This document shows positions 28,781 to 42,297 of a stretch of 64,000 bases of DNA, in pieces. The notes beneath the pieces were generated by a model. That model was given only the letters and a program-made list of their open reading frames with translations. It was not told the origin of the DNA and searched no databases. The translations under genes and the position numbers were made by a program. Within the stretch, counting starts at the first letter, position 1; the number at the start of each line of letters is the position of its first letter. The stretch is from Urechis unicinctus (lineage: Eukaryota > Annelida > Polychaeta > Xenopneusta > Urechidae): positions 34,579,401 through 34,643,400 of the forward strand of contig CM067349.1 in the NCBI GenBank assembly GCA_034190875.2, in the 5' to 3' direction.

Positions 28781-28925
28781 CCAAGTACACGTCGAGGGCA
28801 ACAATGCTAACATATTGTCTAATCGTGGTATTTCGTGGGCCTTCCAACTTTGCATATCATGATGCATCAAACTTGTTGGCATTGTCGTTCTTGCCACAAA
28901 CCTCACACCAAATGGTTTCAGAGAT
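28781..28925 (+). repeat. Dispersed repeat, second copy (pairs with 26820-26960)
   Basis: It shares 'gtacacgtcgagggcaac' and 'gttcttgccac.aa.ctc' with the earlier copy. Orientation is the same. Confidence 0.7.
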
Positions 28926-29974
28926 TCCTTCGGCATGATAGTATCTACCAAACAGTAGTGACAAACTGACCGGATAAAAATTCGATGGCCACTACAACAA
29001 CTCGGAACCAAATATCACTCAGATGCTACTTAACGGTAATATAACTTTGATAGGAAATAGCCAAGTGCGCACCAGTATCACTTTTGGTCCTATTTGCATT
29101 CATGATTAAATGTGCATTTATCGCGCCAACATTATCTAAAGCTAGACAATTACAATCTTCCTTGAATTTATTATACTAGAATAGAAAAAGACACGTTTTG
29201 TTTTTGCCCGTTCGGTGGCGACGGAACAAGACGTCATTACACATATACTTTCCATTTAAAAAAGATGTATTATGTGGCCATAGTTTTTTATCCGATGCGT
29301 CGGTCGCCGATGCTTGGTAAATATTATCATACCTTTGATATTGGTAGATGACAAATATCATTGACAGTAACTTTGTGGCCGTTACATCACCATTAGCTTA
29401 GGCATAAATCTGACCCACGCCAATGCAACTCACAATTCAGATTAGTCAAAAACAGTGTCTAATCATGGCAAATACGCGAATAATTTTGTTGCAGGCATGC
29501 TCGTTTTCTGGGCTACCAAATTCGATATGCATTTATGAACTGTAGCTGAATCATTCTATAATATAAAACATGGCAACTAAACACACTGATTGCTCATAAG
29601 AAACAAGACCACAGCAGGTAAAGAAGTTGACTATTTGCATCATAAAAAATTGCGGATTGCTTATTGACGACAAAACTGATAGCAACATGCTGGCATTCAG
29701 TCGTGAATTCCCTCCGATATAATTCATGAGGCTTGAATTGAATGAATGACTGCTACCCTAAGAGTGGTGTTTTTCATGGCCACTTCATAATAACATAGCT
29801 GCTGTTGCTGCACAACTAATGATCAATTAAATTTTTGATTGCAAAGGCATGAACTTATTCATATACTTCACGAGCCACATTGTGTTAGAATGAACACATC
29901 GTTACTGTTCATTATGATATATAGTGTATCTATAATATATGTATGGTCTTAAATAGGAATATCCGACTCATTGC
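28926..29974. other. Unexplained AT-rich sequence
   Basis: No recognisable gene, RNA or mobile-element end. Confidence 0.4.
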
Positions 29975-30190
29975 CTGTCCTAGTTGTTCAAGAATGTAAT
30001 TCGTAGTTAGAGGGACCAGTTGCAGTACGCGTAACTGCATTCTTGAATATGTCATATATCTACCTAACACACATATCCTCTTTCTGATGATGTTATCATG
30101 GTTATCGATTGTCAGAGTAAATATTTTTAGCGCATTTTTTCCGGAAAAAAACCTCAAGAAAACAATCTACTAATAAAAGCAGTGGTTGCA
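29975..30190 (+). repeat. Old fragment of segment P (matches 3870-4010)
   Basis: 'ttgttca.aa', 'gtaatt.g..gttag', 'ccagttac/gca.tacg', 'gcaactgc/at.cttgaa' and 'acacatc/acctc.ttct.atgatg' follow in the same order as in copy A, with many substitutions. Confidence 0.65.
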
Positions 30191-31659
30191 AATGATTTGT
30201 GCCCGTTTTTTATCATAAAGGTAATCCTTGATTTAGAATCTGATGATAAAAAACAATTAAAGATGCTGCGAGACTTCTAAATCATATTTTTGGTTGGCTC
30301 ATCTTTTGTGTGGTGAACTCTACAATATTTCCCCTCAAGTTCATATAAATCATTTAACGATTCGTGCTTTATTCACTATTGCCTTTATTCGTATATCGAT
30401 GGTTTAGGACAAAACAAGGCGTGAAACACATAGCTGTATTATCCCGGCGACATATGCTTCAATTGCCAAGGTTTTCGAAAGGTTCTTACTGTGTTTTGAA
30501 AAATGTAAAATATAACCGATTTCCATACATCAGAAGGAAGATGAATGTTGCAACGAAAATTATTTTTCGTAAAATATGGCATACCATAAAGTAAAGAAAT
30601 GTTAGTATTGACAGGGTAATAACACTATTTTGCTAAACTTCCTCAATTACAACGTTGTGAAAGGCACTTTTACATCAATTATATCGAACGTAGCTAAACT
30701 GCGGGGTCCATTTACGCAAGACGTTACCCTGAATAAGCACATCTAGCATAGCTGATTAAACGAGAGTGAGTTCACCGGCAACGTTTCTTTTGTAATATGG
30801 TATGATATTAAGTCCAACAATTATTCATGTCATAATGAGTTTTAAATGATTTGGATGATATCATGATACCAACGGTCTGAGCGTATTCGTTTCTTACTAT
30901 CATTATATTGTCGCCTTGAAGGTCATGTGTTGTTGCCTGCTGAACAGAAAATGCTAGAGACAACGCATAATTGTATGTGTCTGATTTCTGAGTTTTTTCG
31001 GTGCTACATTGTATGGCCTTTAGTAAAACATTGTTTCAAAGAACCCATGGTCACCGTATGTATGAAAATCGAAAACCAAATTATTTTATGCATAACTAAA
31101 TGTTTGGCACCATCGGGTCCGCAATATCCCAGCCATCTAGATAAAAAGTGACTGAAATACTCTTATATCAAAAACTGACAAAAAACGTTATGTTGTCCTT
31201 AATATTGCGCATTTAAACACCGAAACCACATCAGTAACACTTTAATCAATGAGTTTTAATCATAATATATGGTCAATTGTGTGAGCTGGTCGCACGCCAT
31301 GTATTTCAAACCTCCCGGCACCGCGTAACTAGAGAGGAATGGAAGGATGTTATTGTATGGCGGATGTTATTGGAAAGTATCAGAATAGGGGTTTTTTGGC
31401 ATTTAATAGTTAACTTTTATTAAGTGGATTGCATCTGTCTTTCAACTGCATATTTACCTTCGGCGCCTCAAGGGTAGAAGCATGTGGTCACATGTTTCAT
31501 AAATGCGGTTTCATATTGCATGATAAATATGTAGTTCCTATCAATATATTGGCCTGATTAGAAAATTAAGCGAAATGCTGCGAGAAATAGAAGAAGGAGG
31601 CGACTCAAAAACTAAAATAGCACACGATAAATATTATAAAGCGATTCGATTCTAAGTTT
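30191..31659. other. Unexplained sequence
   Basis: Frames of 76 and 74 codons at 30364-30594 and 30927-31151 have no recognisable motif. No transposon end is seen. Confidence 0.4.
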
Positions 31660-31860
31660 TGTTTATGATCAAGCCATTTATATCGTTATTTCTTGATTTT
31701 CTGAGCATGGGGCCGGCGGTCGAAATCTGCATCTTTACAACAATCTCGCATTCTTGCTGCAAAGAGCAACGCCAGTCCATTGCTGTGACAACTAATGTGG
31801 CCATAGCGTCGCTATGATGTGTACAAAAACATATAATTTGGTCGGCGCAGAAGAAGTCCA
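31660..31860 (+). repeat. Old repeat fragment (pairs with 60950-61140)
   Basis: 'acaacaatctcgcattcttgc' with the following 'gagcaacg.c.gtc' matches 61096-61140, and an upstream 'atttcttgat.tt' block also matches. The long minus frames that cover both places do not read alike, so this is repeat homology, not a gene family. Confidence 0.6.
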
Positions 31861-32049
31861 GGCACATAACGCAAACGCATTTGACTTGACCCGACAATAA
31901 CAATTTATTTGGCTCATTGTGGCTTGATTGTTGGCAATTTGTAATTATGTCTTCATGATACGTATGATCACTACCCCTTCTACAAATGCCCAAACAAATA
32001 TCCTTAGAGAGCCGTATCGATCATATACATCACAATTCCCGATATTACA

Positions 32050-32360
32050 TTTACCCTGCCCTCCAATAACACTCCAGTGACCCCCTGCTATCCACTTCGT
32101 CTATGGCCCCTTGTTAATGGGATCGTTCCATCCATTGCACATCTTACTACTTATATATACTTTAATAGTCGCTATATGAAAGTGGTGGTATAGCTCAGCG
32201 CCAGATCCGTGCTTTAATCCCATGAAAAGGCCTATAAACAGTCGATTAATATAAACTCGTCAACGAGATCACAAGCATCTTCTGGTAACAAAACGTAGAT
32301 GGTGAAATATCAATTTTATAATCGCAGATATCTATTGTTTGCACCAAAAGTCGTTCATCC
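32050..32360 (+). repeat. Old fragment of the region before segment P (matches 58395-58680)
   Basis: 'ccaataacactccagt', 'gggatcgt', 'gctcagcgccaga', 'aatcccat', 'agatggtgaaatatcaattttgtaatc'-like sequence and 'gtttgcacc' occur in the same order in both places. The tRNA-like look of 'tagctcagcgcc' is incidental to this repeat. Confidence 0.65.
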
Positions 32361-32377
32361 AAACCAACCTCTATTTC

Positions 32378-32737
32378 TTAAAGCCGATCAAAACTGTCAG
32401 CGTTAAATATTGACGGCAAAATCGGATTACACGCCACATATCTGCTGAAAGATTGACATTCTATACATTGCTGTTTATTTATAAATTCGTCGTTCTCACG
32501 AGCAGCTCTCTTGATTTTTATTAACATGCCTATAGGTTGTAATGACGCTAGGTAGATTGTAAGTAGGTCATTCACCATCCATTCTAGTATGAGGCCATGA
32601 TTCTGCTGAAATGGGTGCTTATTTTTAAGCTGAGTCTTATTAGGATATCTTTGGTAGAGATGTGGCTTCAAGAAACGCTTATCTTTTTCTTTATTTGCAA
32701 AAACTGACGTAAAAGATCCATCAGTTTCCTTGTGCAA
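32378..32737 (-). CDS. Unrecognised 119-codon open frame
   Basis: I do not recognise the product. The frame is rich in Lys, Asn and Gln. It has no clear signal peptide, and a weakly hydrophobic stretch near residues 55-72 is short for a membrane segment. It is one of the longest non-repeat frames in the window, but no copy elsewhere in the window supports selection on it. It is as likely a chance frame as a gene or exon fragment. Confidence 0.12.
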   Translation of the reverse strand: MHKETDGSFTSVFANKEKDKRFLKPHLYQRYPNKTQLKNKHPFQQNHGLILEWMVNDLLTIYLASLQPIGMLIKIKRAARENDEFINKQQCIECQSFSRYVACNPILPSIFNADSFDRL

Positions 32738-32760
32738 ACTAAATACAAAGCTTGCTGTTA

Positions 32761-35700
32761 ATATAGCTATCTAATTTGCTCTATCAATAAGACTAAATGC
32801 CCTGGACAGATATTTGAAATCGCTCTCTTTCTAAATCGACATTTATTGTCCACTTAATCTGCCGTTTGATTGCCCTCGTCTCTTTCCGAGATCGTTGCTT
32901 TGCACGGGACATATGGATAATCACGACATTTCGGATCATATGCAACAGCGATCCATCATTGTTACATTGCCATAAACAATATTTCTGTTTTGATCATTCC
33001 TGTTGTTCGGCTTATTGGCATGTCCTGTAAGCTACCGCACAGAAGAATAGCTACTGATCTAAAAGGCACTCTCCATTCAATCAATCGTTCGGCAGACAAT
33101 ATTATATGTTTGGCTCAGGTACTAAGCCATTCCAATTCAATCAGTAACCTTCTACTACCGATACTCACTCTAAGCATTCTATAATTCTTCTCTAATCCTA
33201 TTTGCAAAAGTCTATTTGCACAAGCATACTTGGGCTTTTACTACTGATTGTCAATCAAACTGTACTATTGAAATCGTCTTTCAATCGCTTTTAATCACAT
33301 ATGGTACACTGCTGCACGATATCTGTCACACATATGTCCACGCCTTAACATTCATTTGTACCCCATCCACGCATTGACTCTATAGTGTTACTGGAGACCA
33401 GCGCTGTAAGAATGCCATTTGATTTAGTCACCTGTTTAGAATACTAATCAAATATCGGTGCCTACATTCATTCAGGCAGTCAATTAGAAGAATACCTTTG
33501 CTCAATTCCGTCATCAACGTAAAGGTACAAGGTACAAAAAGAAGTTTGATAAATGAAGCTAATATCTTACCTGTGCCAATGGGTTGGTTCTGTCATATAA
33601 ATCTCCCTTAAGCAGCAATATATGTCCGCTGATTTTAAGGTTATTATTGATGGCGCATTTATGGTACTCAGCGCAGGTACATGGATGCATGTTCGCACCT
33701 TAATTTACGACCGGAACCGCTCCAACTCAGGTATAAAAAAAATCTGCTGCTCTTAAATTGAACCTTACCAAAACTTCACGCACATGAAATTCATTTAAAG
33801 CAATAACACAAAAACAACAATGTTGATAATTTTTTAATATGTTTCGCTTTTAAGAATGATAGTCATGCTCGAAATGGGGAAATATAGCATTTCATTAAAA
33901 AATGTTGAGAAATGTTTCCAATAAACAAATCTACATTAGTCCAAGTTATATCGTGGGAGAACGCTTAGCCACACTGCACGCATCGGACCAGGTGGAATCA
34001 GGTAACTGCACATCTTGAGATATATGCCGATAGTAAATAAAGTGTATTGAATTCGTATATACCGCGAGTCATAATCCATCCGTGACGTAGACACGTAAGA
34101 TACAGTAATCAATAACAACGCCAAGTGATTTAACATCATCGTGTTAGCATTCCGATACACATAGAACGTCAATGTTCTTAACAGCCGCAGTTAAGGTAAA
34201 GCATTTCATTTACCTGACAAAGGCATTTGCCACATGGATGGTAACTAGTATCGTGACATTTATTATTAAACATTGAATCGCAGTAATGCGGGTGTCATAA
34301 CCCTGTGCGCCCTATGATGGGCTGTTCGGATATTTGATTTATATTTCCAGTGCAGAGAGAAACGATGGTTTGAGATAGTGGGAACAACAAAGGACATTAT
34401 GCAATTGTGATTGGCTGTCGCAAATGGCATGATCAGCAGGTGTTAACGCCAATCGAGACTACTATCAAAAATTCCATATACATATATTATACACTTTGAA
34501 AACAAAACACATTCTACCGAGCTCCCGTAACATCATTAAAACTTATTCCTCGATCTGTGGTTTCAACCAAAAAGTAACCATTTGACAAAAAATCGAAGTC
34601 GAAGTTTGCGTATTTTACATTAATTCAAATCTTTAACGTGACCTTTCTTAAATTAGAACTTTTTTCATTTGCAATGCTTTAGTTATCAATATTTGTTTCT
34701 TCATTACTCTACATGTACTTTTATTTGATATCAACCAACCAACGAAAAATATTGTAAAAGTTGTACTGTGACGTCTTGTAGATTGCATCGGATTGCACTT
34801 TGTAAGTTGTCCAACACTACATAACAAATTCGATTTAAAGATGTGCCTATTTTCTACCCTTTTGATTTACCATCTCTGACACACATGCCACTTTCATATT
34901 TTCTACATTGAGCTAAGCACAAAAACTCATTGATTATTTCAAACCCCATAGCTGTTTCATCTTAACGCATGTCACCAATAGAACAGCGAAACAATCTTCA
35001 CTTGATAAGAATACCGACCTCAGTAAGGGAACCGTAAATGCAGAAAAATCCGGCGAACATCGTTATATTTATTGTGTCTTGGTTGACACAATCACTATCA
35101 GTTATTATGTTTATATTTATGCATATCTGTAGGTGGTTCTGTTAAACGCCGAATCAGAAAATTGAATTTTACTACGCACCGTTTATGTTTGCATGCTCAC
35201 CGAATTAAATTGAGAACCTTAGGACGGAGATCGTAAACAGAATGAAATAAAAACGATAGAGGATGTTACAAAACTACATTTTAGTGCTGCTAACGAGCAT
35301 TAAATGTACGTATACGCAGTCGATAATATTGGACAGTTATATGATGACACGATTTGCGCTGCAATTCATCTGAAAACCTGATATGTTACCGGTCAAAGAG
35401 GCCACCACCGATATGCTCCAAATAGTAATTCATTGACCGGGCAATGATACAAAGAATAACGATTACTGTCTGATTGGATTTGATGGCCAGTTTTTGAATA
35501 AATTATTAGGCTCAAGTAAGCTCAAGCATTAAATGCCTAAAACACTGATGTTGATGAACAATGATTTTACTGCACTTACATTCCCTACAATAACTATCTT
35601 CGAAATGTGATTACTAACGAATCTGAATGCATGCCTTAACTGAACATTGCATGCATCGTAATTAAAAAGGAAAGGAGTATGCACAAACATAAATCAATAA

Positions 35701-38357
35701 CTTTCCATTCTTAGGAACGCCCGAGGTTTATTCAGGGGTCTGTCACTGTGTGAGGTTACTAGTAAATAAGTATTCAATGGAGTTACACACAACAAGCATG
35801 GAGTAGTGTTCTAATTGCCATATAGTAATTCATGTAATCAGTAACAATCAGGACTACTTAACATGCTGTGAGTGCTCTTGTCGAAGCTTATGTAATCAGC
35901 GGATATATACTTGTGTGGCCTCATTTGGTTAATACATTGGATTTCCGTTGGGTATATGTATTGATTGTTACTATTAAGTAAGATTGCAACATCAAACGTC
36001 TGCTCTCCTTACCTACTTTCGGTTGTTGCACTAACGCTTGACTAATATTATCGCGTGTTTTTCCGGATGTTAACATAACTTTAAAGCTTGACTCGTCTCT
36101 AGGCTAAGCGAACAAAACAAGAAGCGGCTACCTATAGCCAGGAGAATAATCTCTTCGATTTCTGCAATCAATCAAAAAACGGCTTGCACAGCCTACCACT
36201 GCCGGTGCATCTAACCTCCCCTCTGCATATTGCACTTCTATGAGTCTTAATCTGTTGACAAACCCCATCCAACTATCGCGTCCAAGGGTACAATGAGGCG
36301 TCGATGTTCCTCGGCTAAGGAATCGTTCCTGAGACAAATTTCCACTGCTTACATGAATTTACTAAAAACGCACTTACTTATTTGATCCAAAACAACAATT
36401 TAAAATACATATTATTGTCGATGTAGTCAATGAATGTCAGTCTAAAGACGGCGTCTAAAGCCTAAACGCAACTTAAGGTATCGAGGAAAACATAGGACGC
36501 TTGAATTAGTTCCTCCTGTAACACCAATCGGGCGGTTAAGTAGTTCAGGCACTTTTGCTCGTTTGTACTGTTTAGCACAACAGTTTGGGTAACGATTCTA
36601 GTCCATGTGTCAACATGACTTCCCGAAGTAGGCACCGACAAATGAGCGTATACAAGTAACGCTTAAGTGCAAGCTGTGTGACATCAGATCTCCGATTCGG
36701 CTTTACATGGGTAGATAACGATCTATATATAGATCAGGCTTAATCCCCACCACTACGTTTATACGTTTTAAGCTCTTTATAAGCTATCTGCTAGAGGAAA
36801 TCTCCACCTAGTTTATGCAAAGCCTATGGATTGTATGAGATTATGTGTACTGTATCTCTGCCCAGTAGAATCTCAACCTAAGGGTATGTCCTAACACAAG
36901 CGGTCATTGACATTGACCTATGTCATGAACTATATAAATTATTCGGCATAACCATTACCCGAAACCAAGATATAGAAGAAACCAAGAATAGTTCGACCTA
37001 AATCACCCTCCGACAATGTTGTTAATTCACAGAGGTGCGGAAGGTATCTTATTGACGCAGCGAGCACAATGAGCATTTTATAAGGTTATTTTCCTTTACA
37101 TTCACTTCCATCATTTGATAACGTCTATTCACTTGCAAAGGTGTACAATATATCACGTTGGAGCATTTTGTTATGCATACAAAAGTTGTCCAACTAACTA
37201 CAACGCTTCTACTGCTTTCTAGAAGTCAAGCACACCTTTAAAATGTTAATTTTTATATCCAAGCCTGTAGCCGTTTACAGAAGCCAACATGTGGAATTGC
37301 ATATTTTACCCGTTTTGTGGTAAAATGTAAATGACACCTTGGGTCAAATGTTTATTTTGTTTTGCAATAATATTTTTCGAGGTGTATCGTTATAAATTGC
37401 AAAATATATTCGCGGGCTCATACAAATCTGTCAGATGGTGGCTGCTGACTGAACTGAAGTATGACAGACCAACAACAAAAGACTTACTGGATTTCTGAGA
37501 TCCTTAACAGACCAGATCAAAAGTGTATTCATGCACTCTCGTTTAGGATGTTGGGCTTGAGACATCAGTTGAGAAATATATACCATGCGTTCATTGGCGA
37601 TATTCTGAACCCCATCATTTACCTCAACGATGGGGAGCAGCTGATATATAATAACACCGCGATATCAACACTTATACAAGTCAAAATTTACCTACGTACA
37701 ATACTTTATGTTTCATTTATCGTAATACGATAATACAAGGAGCCAAAATTGTCGAAAGTGTCGGATTAGCAATAATGTAAACGGCGTACAACCATTCTTT
37801 GCGTTTACCTAGAGCTATGCTGCATTAGATTCAGTAACACGTTGCGCACGAGTTTGTCTTTGAGATGCTGATAAGCACTAATAAAGGATGTTTTGCACTT
37901 TAATTAAAATCTTATTGGATTGCCGAGTTTTATCTATAGACTTCTGTAAAAATTGATACGCAACTAAAGTTGCTTATGGAGGCGGATAGGCTTCAATCGT
38001 GTCTCCGCAATGATAATATGGTACGGATAGCTAGACTTGCATGGTTACATGTATCTATGAACACGGTACAGCAATTGATCAGTTTTTGTTAGATTTTCTA
38101 TGTTGTTCGCCAATGACCCTTTTGATTTTTGCATTTCTACCTCATTATTATGCCGTTGCACTTTTAACAATATCAGATCTATATTAAGACATGTTTTGCG
38201 CAGGTAATCTTTATTTCAATCACATTCTGGACTTTACCAGTTAGCCATCGGATCATACAACAGCCTTGACCAAATTGCATGTATTACATGAAGCATGTTT
38301 AATTATTAGTGTGACTGCACTCCGTTTCATGTGTTCAGTCTGGCTTTCAAACGTAGC
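32761..38357. other. Unexplained AT-rich sequence between array copies
   Basis: I see no gene, RNA or transposon terminus in this 5.6-kb stretch. Frames up to 90 codons (37461-37733) carry no known motif. A 'caaaaacaacaatgttga' block near 33812 weakly resembles segment P. Older diverged array copies may hide here. Confidence 0.35.
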
Positions 38358-40763
38358 AACACCCGCAATTCATTGTAGTTGCCCCGTTCCTAGTATCAAG
38401 TTTTTTTCATAACTGATCCCCTGCTAAATATTGCACATATAACGGACGGAGCAGAAGTTATCATTTGTCACAATCAATGTATAAAATATTGTCTTTGTAC
38501 AGTCGTGCCATTCCATTCAATTATATTTGAAGCTAACCTCTTTCCGAATGCGCAACATTCAAGGCAATATTTTAACAGCAGGACGATTGATTTGTCACGA
38601 ATCATTTATGTAAACTATTGCACGCTCACTTCAAGTCCGCGCATATTGCATTTGACAGGTCTGATATTGATGCGGCATCTACATAATTAGCAACTAAATG
38701 GCGGCGTTATGGTATTCAATCATCTCTGTTTGTAAACAAGGATTGAACGATAATTATGAATGAGCTTACCTATTCGTTAACATAGAAAACTATCGTGGTC
38801 GCATTTTTAATATAGACAAATTGTCGAAAACGATGTCTATATTTCTTGGCGTGAATCGTAGAGAGATTTTCGTGACGGACATTTCTGAACTAGAAAAAAC
38901 TAATACCAAAGTGTTACGCCCGCTTTCCGTTGTACTTGCCCAGTTTACTGTGTAACATGTTTCATTCATGACACCTTGGTAAACAATGCACACATAAATG
39001 ACGTAGCATAAGTTATCCTTTGCAACATGTATAACATCTGGTGTTAGTAGAGTCGAGCCATTCCTTTAGGATAACAATATCCGATTGCCTAACATTCAAG
39101 AACCCGGGTTTCTTAACTGCAAGTTGACTGATTGAAGGGTTAGTCAGCCGAGCCTACGAACCATGATTCAACCGTACGCTAGTTGCAGTAGCCATATGGG
39201 CATCTGACTGGCAATAAGTGTTAGTTATTTTGGAATACAGTATGTGTCTGAAACCATTACATTTTAAGTAACGGGTTAATGGCGAGTACATTGGTTAACG
39301 GATTGGTTATGCCGAGTGCGCGAATCATGTGGCATACGTGCGGCAGTATGGGGCTTCTTACGGAAATAGTGGACATTTTTTTACTTATGTGGGAATGCAG
39401 TGTGCCGATGAACAAGTCCGAACCAATACGCGTATATATTTATGGGTATTTGGCGTGTACATGTATGGACGGTATGGTTTTCTGAGTGCGAGATTCATGC
39501 TAGAGGGGCAATGTAGTTGCCGTAGCCATATGGTGCATTGTGCGGGCAATAGAATATCGGATGTGAATGATCTTATAACGCCGTTGTTTAATTGCTTAAC
39601 TTTTAGCAAAGTCTACTCCATGCGGTTTGCGCCGTCAAGGAGTAACCAAACTAAGCAAATAGTGCCTTATATGTGAGACAGTCATCGGAGATTACGAATA
39701 AAGCATGCATCAACTTTGAATCAAACTAAGAATAGTCAGCCAACTGTTGCCCCGCATATAAATCTCAAGTCATCCGGGTTTTCCACGCGCGCTGAAGTGG
39801 CTTCTCGTCGACTGGCTTATTGAAACCTGCTACTCTATTCATTGGCTTTCCGCAAGCCCTATAACAGCCCTGTGACCCATAAAGGCAGTAATGAAAAAAC
39901 TGCCTAAATTATGGCGACTATCAATCGCAAAGCAACATACTTGCATTTTTAACTAAGAAGTGCTAACGTGCTAAACTGATGTGTTGAGCGAGCATGATTA
40001 GTAGCTACCGAAATGGGCGGTACAGATACAGTAAAAACGCGGCACTCACTCATTCGTTGTCGGACCTTCGCCAGTTTGAGACCAGCAGATATATATACGG
40101 GTCATATACGACTACTACCTCAACAACATACCAGATGACTGGGCCACAGTATTGTGCTATATTCTGTTGTTTTTTGCAGTGGAAACCCCACAGTTAGTAT
40201 GAGTCAATATCTAAGAAACCAATCTGATATCGAAGCAGAAGATATTGCAATGTTGTCTAAAAAATGTTGGGTGGTGGCCTCGCTTTTTGTACCCGGCGAC
40301 GGCAAGCAATTGATCCCTTGAGTGCGTGTCATACATCCGAAATACTGGTCCGATTAGGTTTGTGTATTGCTCCGTATGAGTCATGAAAGAACCCTTTTCA
40401 ACAGTCAGCGCTCTACAATTACTTAAATTGAGGGGAAATATTTGATCGTGAAGGTTCAGGGTTTACGGCATTGTACTTAGTATGCTACATGCATGGTCTG
40501 AGTGTGTGTTTATATCCACATCGCAATGTAATTCACTATTGCGTTTAGTTTCTTCCTACCCAAAAATCCAACAAGGGACGCTAACAAATTATATTGGTTC
40601 GTAATTACAAGTTGATTAATAGCAACGAGTAGGTGCAGCAACTACGGATAATGGTACTACTATATATGGGTCTATATTGCGCTCGCCATCTTATGTGCAC
40701 TCGATTACTATTTTAATGGTGTGTTCACTATTTTGGTTGGTCACCGAAAGAGGGGTAGGCAAT
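38358..40763 (+). repeat. Copy B, segment Q of the ~10-kb repeat, left part
   Basis: It matches 8830-11405 (copy A) and 53695-56395 (copy C), starting at 'caacacccgcaattcat'. It has lost part of the GC-rich stretch present at 10530-11010 in copy A. It is interrupted at 40764 by a 1707-bp transposon and resumes at 42471. Confidence 0.9.
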
Positions 40764-41228
40764 GAGAGACCGCGAGTTTTAATCCGCTACGCGGCAGCAC
40801 GGAGCAATGCGGTCCCTCGCCCGCTTCCGGTGGTTATATACGCGTGGTATACATAGTAGATTTCACAACGTCCTACGTGATTTTTGATCGATCCTTTTGA
40901 GTTATATCGTTGATAACCTTGAGGAAAATCATCACTCATGGATAAGTACGGTCCTCTGATCTTACAACAAGTGCAAATAAAGCTGAAGAAGCTGAACCTG
41001 AAGCTGAGGTCAGCAACTTCTTGGAATGCCAGACTACACCTCATCTTTCATGAACAAAGGTGTCAACTTCGCGTCCACATCCACCTGCCGCATGCCTACC
41101 TCGCAGGTCTTCCCCCCAACAAACCAATATGGAATTGCAAATGACCACGATTTCATAAAACTTTCTCTACAAGATGAATTCCTCCAGCATGAAGGCCTCA
41201 TCCACTCATAGAAAGTCAATGCCAAGAG

Positions 41229-41790
41229 GTGAGGGACAAAACTCTGGAACAAGCTATAATAAAACTTGACATGTGGAAAGATGCTAGAGACTGTAGTCCT
41301 CCTAGTTTGTCAGGCTATGCAAAGCCACAATCAAAACGGACATGGTCACTGACCCGCGTCAATCACATTCGTGTCAAAGCCATAGCTGTTAGGAAATATG
41401 CCGGGTTGATTGGGGCCGAAGTCGAACCATATCGGATTGTTATGTCCCAAACTCACACTGCCTAGCATGATCACCATATAGTGTTGTGTCTGATGACCTG
41501 ATAGTTGAGGTCAAGTGCCCCATCAATACCATGGACAAGCCTGTCACTCCCGTCTCGGTGCCATGGCTGGTCAGTGTGAACATTCAGCTGACCTTCATCA
41601 GCCAACATGACTACTTTTACCAGATTCAGGGCCAGTTGCTTTGTGCAAACAGTTGACTTTGTTCCAGTGACACGTGACAATGACTTTATTTCTGCTATGG
41701 TTTCTAAGTTGGAGGCTTTTTTTCAGGGACTCCTTCAAAGATGCTGGGCTCGATTCCATGTATTTTCAACATTTCTGTTACTGAGTTTGT
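41229..41790 (+). pseudogene. YqaJ-like recombinase/exonuclease domain, frameshifted
   Basis: YqaJ-family proteins are phage-lambda-exonuclease-like nucleases. Conserved pieces lie in different frames. 'NHIRVKAIAVRKYAGLIGAE' is near 41360-41420. 'VSDDLIVEVKCP' (41486-41521) has the E-V-K metal-binding motif. 'HDYFYQIQGQL' at 41606-41638 is the family's conserved Q-x-Q-G-Q segment. 'VDFVPVTRDNDF' followed by 'MVSKLEAFF' at 41652-41721 is the C-terminal signature. At least two frame changes and several stops separate them. An earlier stop-ridden frame near 41270 may be the family's N-terminal helix. It is non-functional as it stands. Family identification is strong; the start is not determinable. 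Confidence 0.8.
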
Positions 41791-42012
41791 GTAGTCTTGT
41801 GCACTGATTTCTTTTTTCTATAGATAATTGTTCACCTGTACCTTTATTACATTGATACCTGATTACTATGATATTCATATGATGTCAAACCCTGAATTGG
41901 ATATTCATAGATTCTTTTGATATCCTCTCATCCACATCCACATTCACATTTTACAAACACTACCAATCACGTTAGGCAGTTGTGGGGACGATGAACTACC
42001 GAAAGATGCATA

Positions 42013-42297
42013 GTGTATAACAGACAAAGATTATGTGGAGGAAATCTGGACCTCCCAGTGGTTCATTGGTGTCCCCAAGATTTTGAAGGTTTTTCACAAA
42101 CCTATAATGCGCTCAATAAGCTCCCTCTTGCTGGAGATCTAACTGTCGGACTGCACCACTTTCCCTGTCAGTCGGTTCTTCTTACTAAAAAGGGTTGGTA
42201 TTCGTTTCGGAGCTGCTTGTATGCTACACGCAGCGCATTGACAATGACAGCTTTACCCTTAACAATTCGTTACTATCATTTTCACATGGGCACGTGA
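42013..42297 (+). CDS. Unrecognised 94-codon open frame inside the YqaJ element
   Basis: It lies between the YqaJ relic and the right terminus of the transposon. I see no motif that I can name. It could be the remains of a second element-encoded protein or a chance frame. Confidence 0.15.
   Translation: MYNRQRLCGGNLDLPVVHWCPQDFEGFSQTYNALNKLPLAGDLTVGLHHFPCQSVLLTKKGWYSFRSCLYATRSALTMTALPLTIRYYHFHMGT

Noticed and set aside
28461..28862. 133-codon frame with a glycine run
   Set aside because: The glycines come from the G30 homopolymer; flanking codons show no domain.
32181..32225. Possible tRNA or tRNA-derived SINE ('tagctcagcgcc' A-box-like, 'ctttaatccc' B-box-like)
   Set aside because: The boxes are only about 10 bp apart, no cloverleaf can form, and the stretch is explained as a diverged piece of the large repeat (homolog at about 58560-58600).
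39329..39676. 115-codon frame in copy B, and its relatives at 9693-9983 and 54635-55147, as a conserved gene
   Set aside because: Frameshifted start in copy B, different lengths, and amino-acid changes as dense as expected for neutral repeat DNA.
41034..41252. Antisense frames inside the YqaJ element as genes
   Set aside because: They overlap the plus-strand YqaJ relic and have no family signature.
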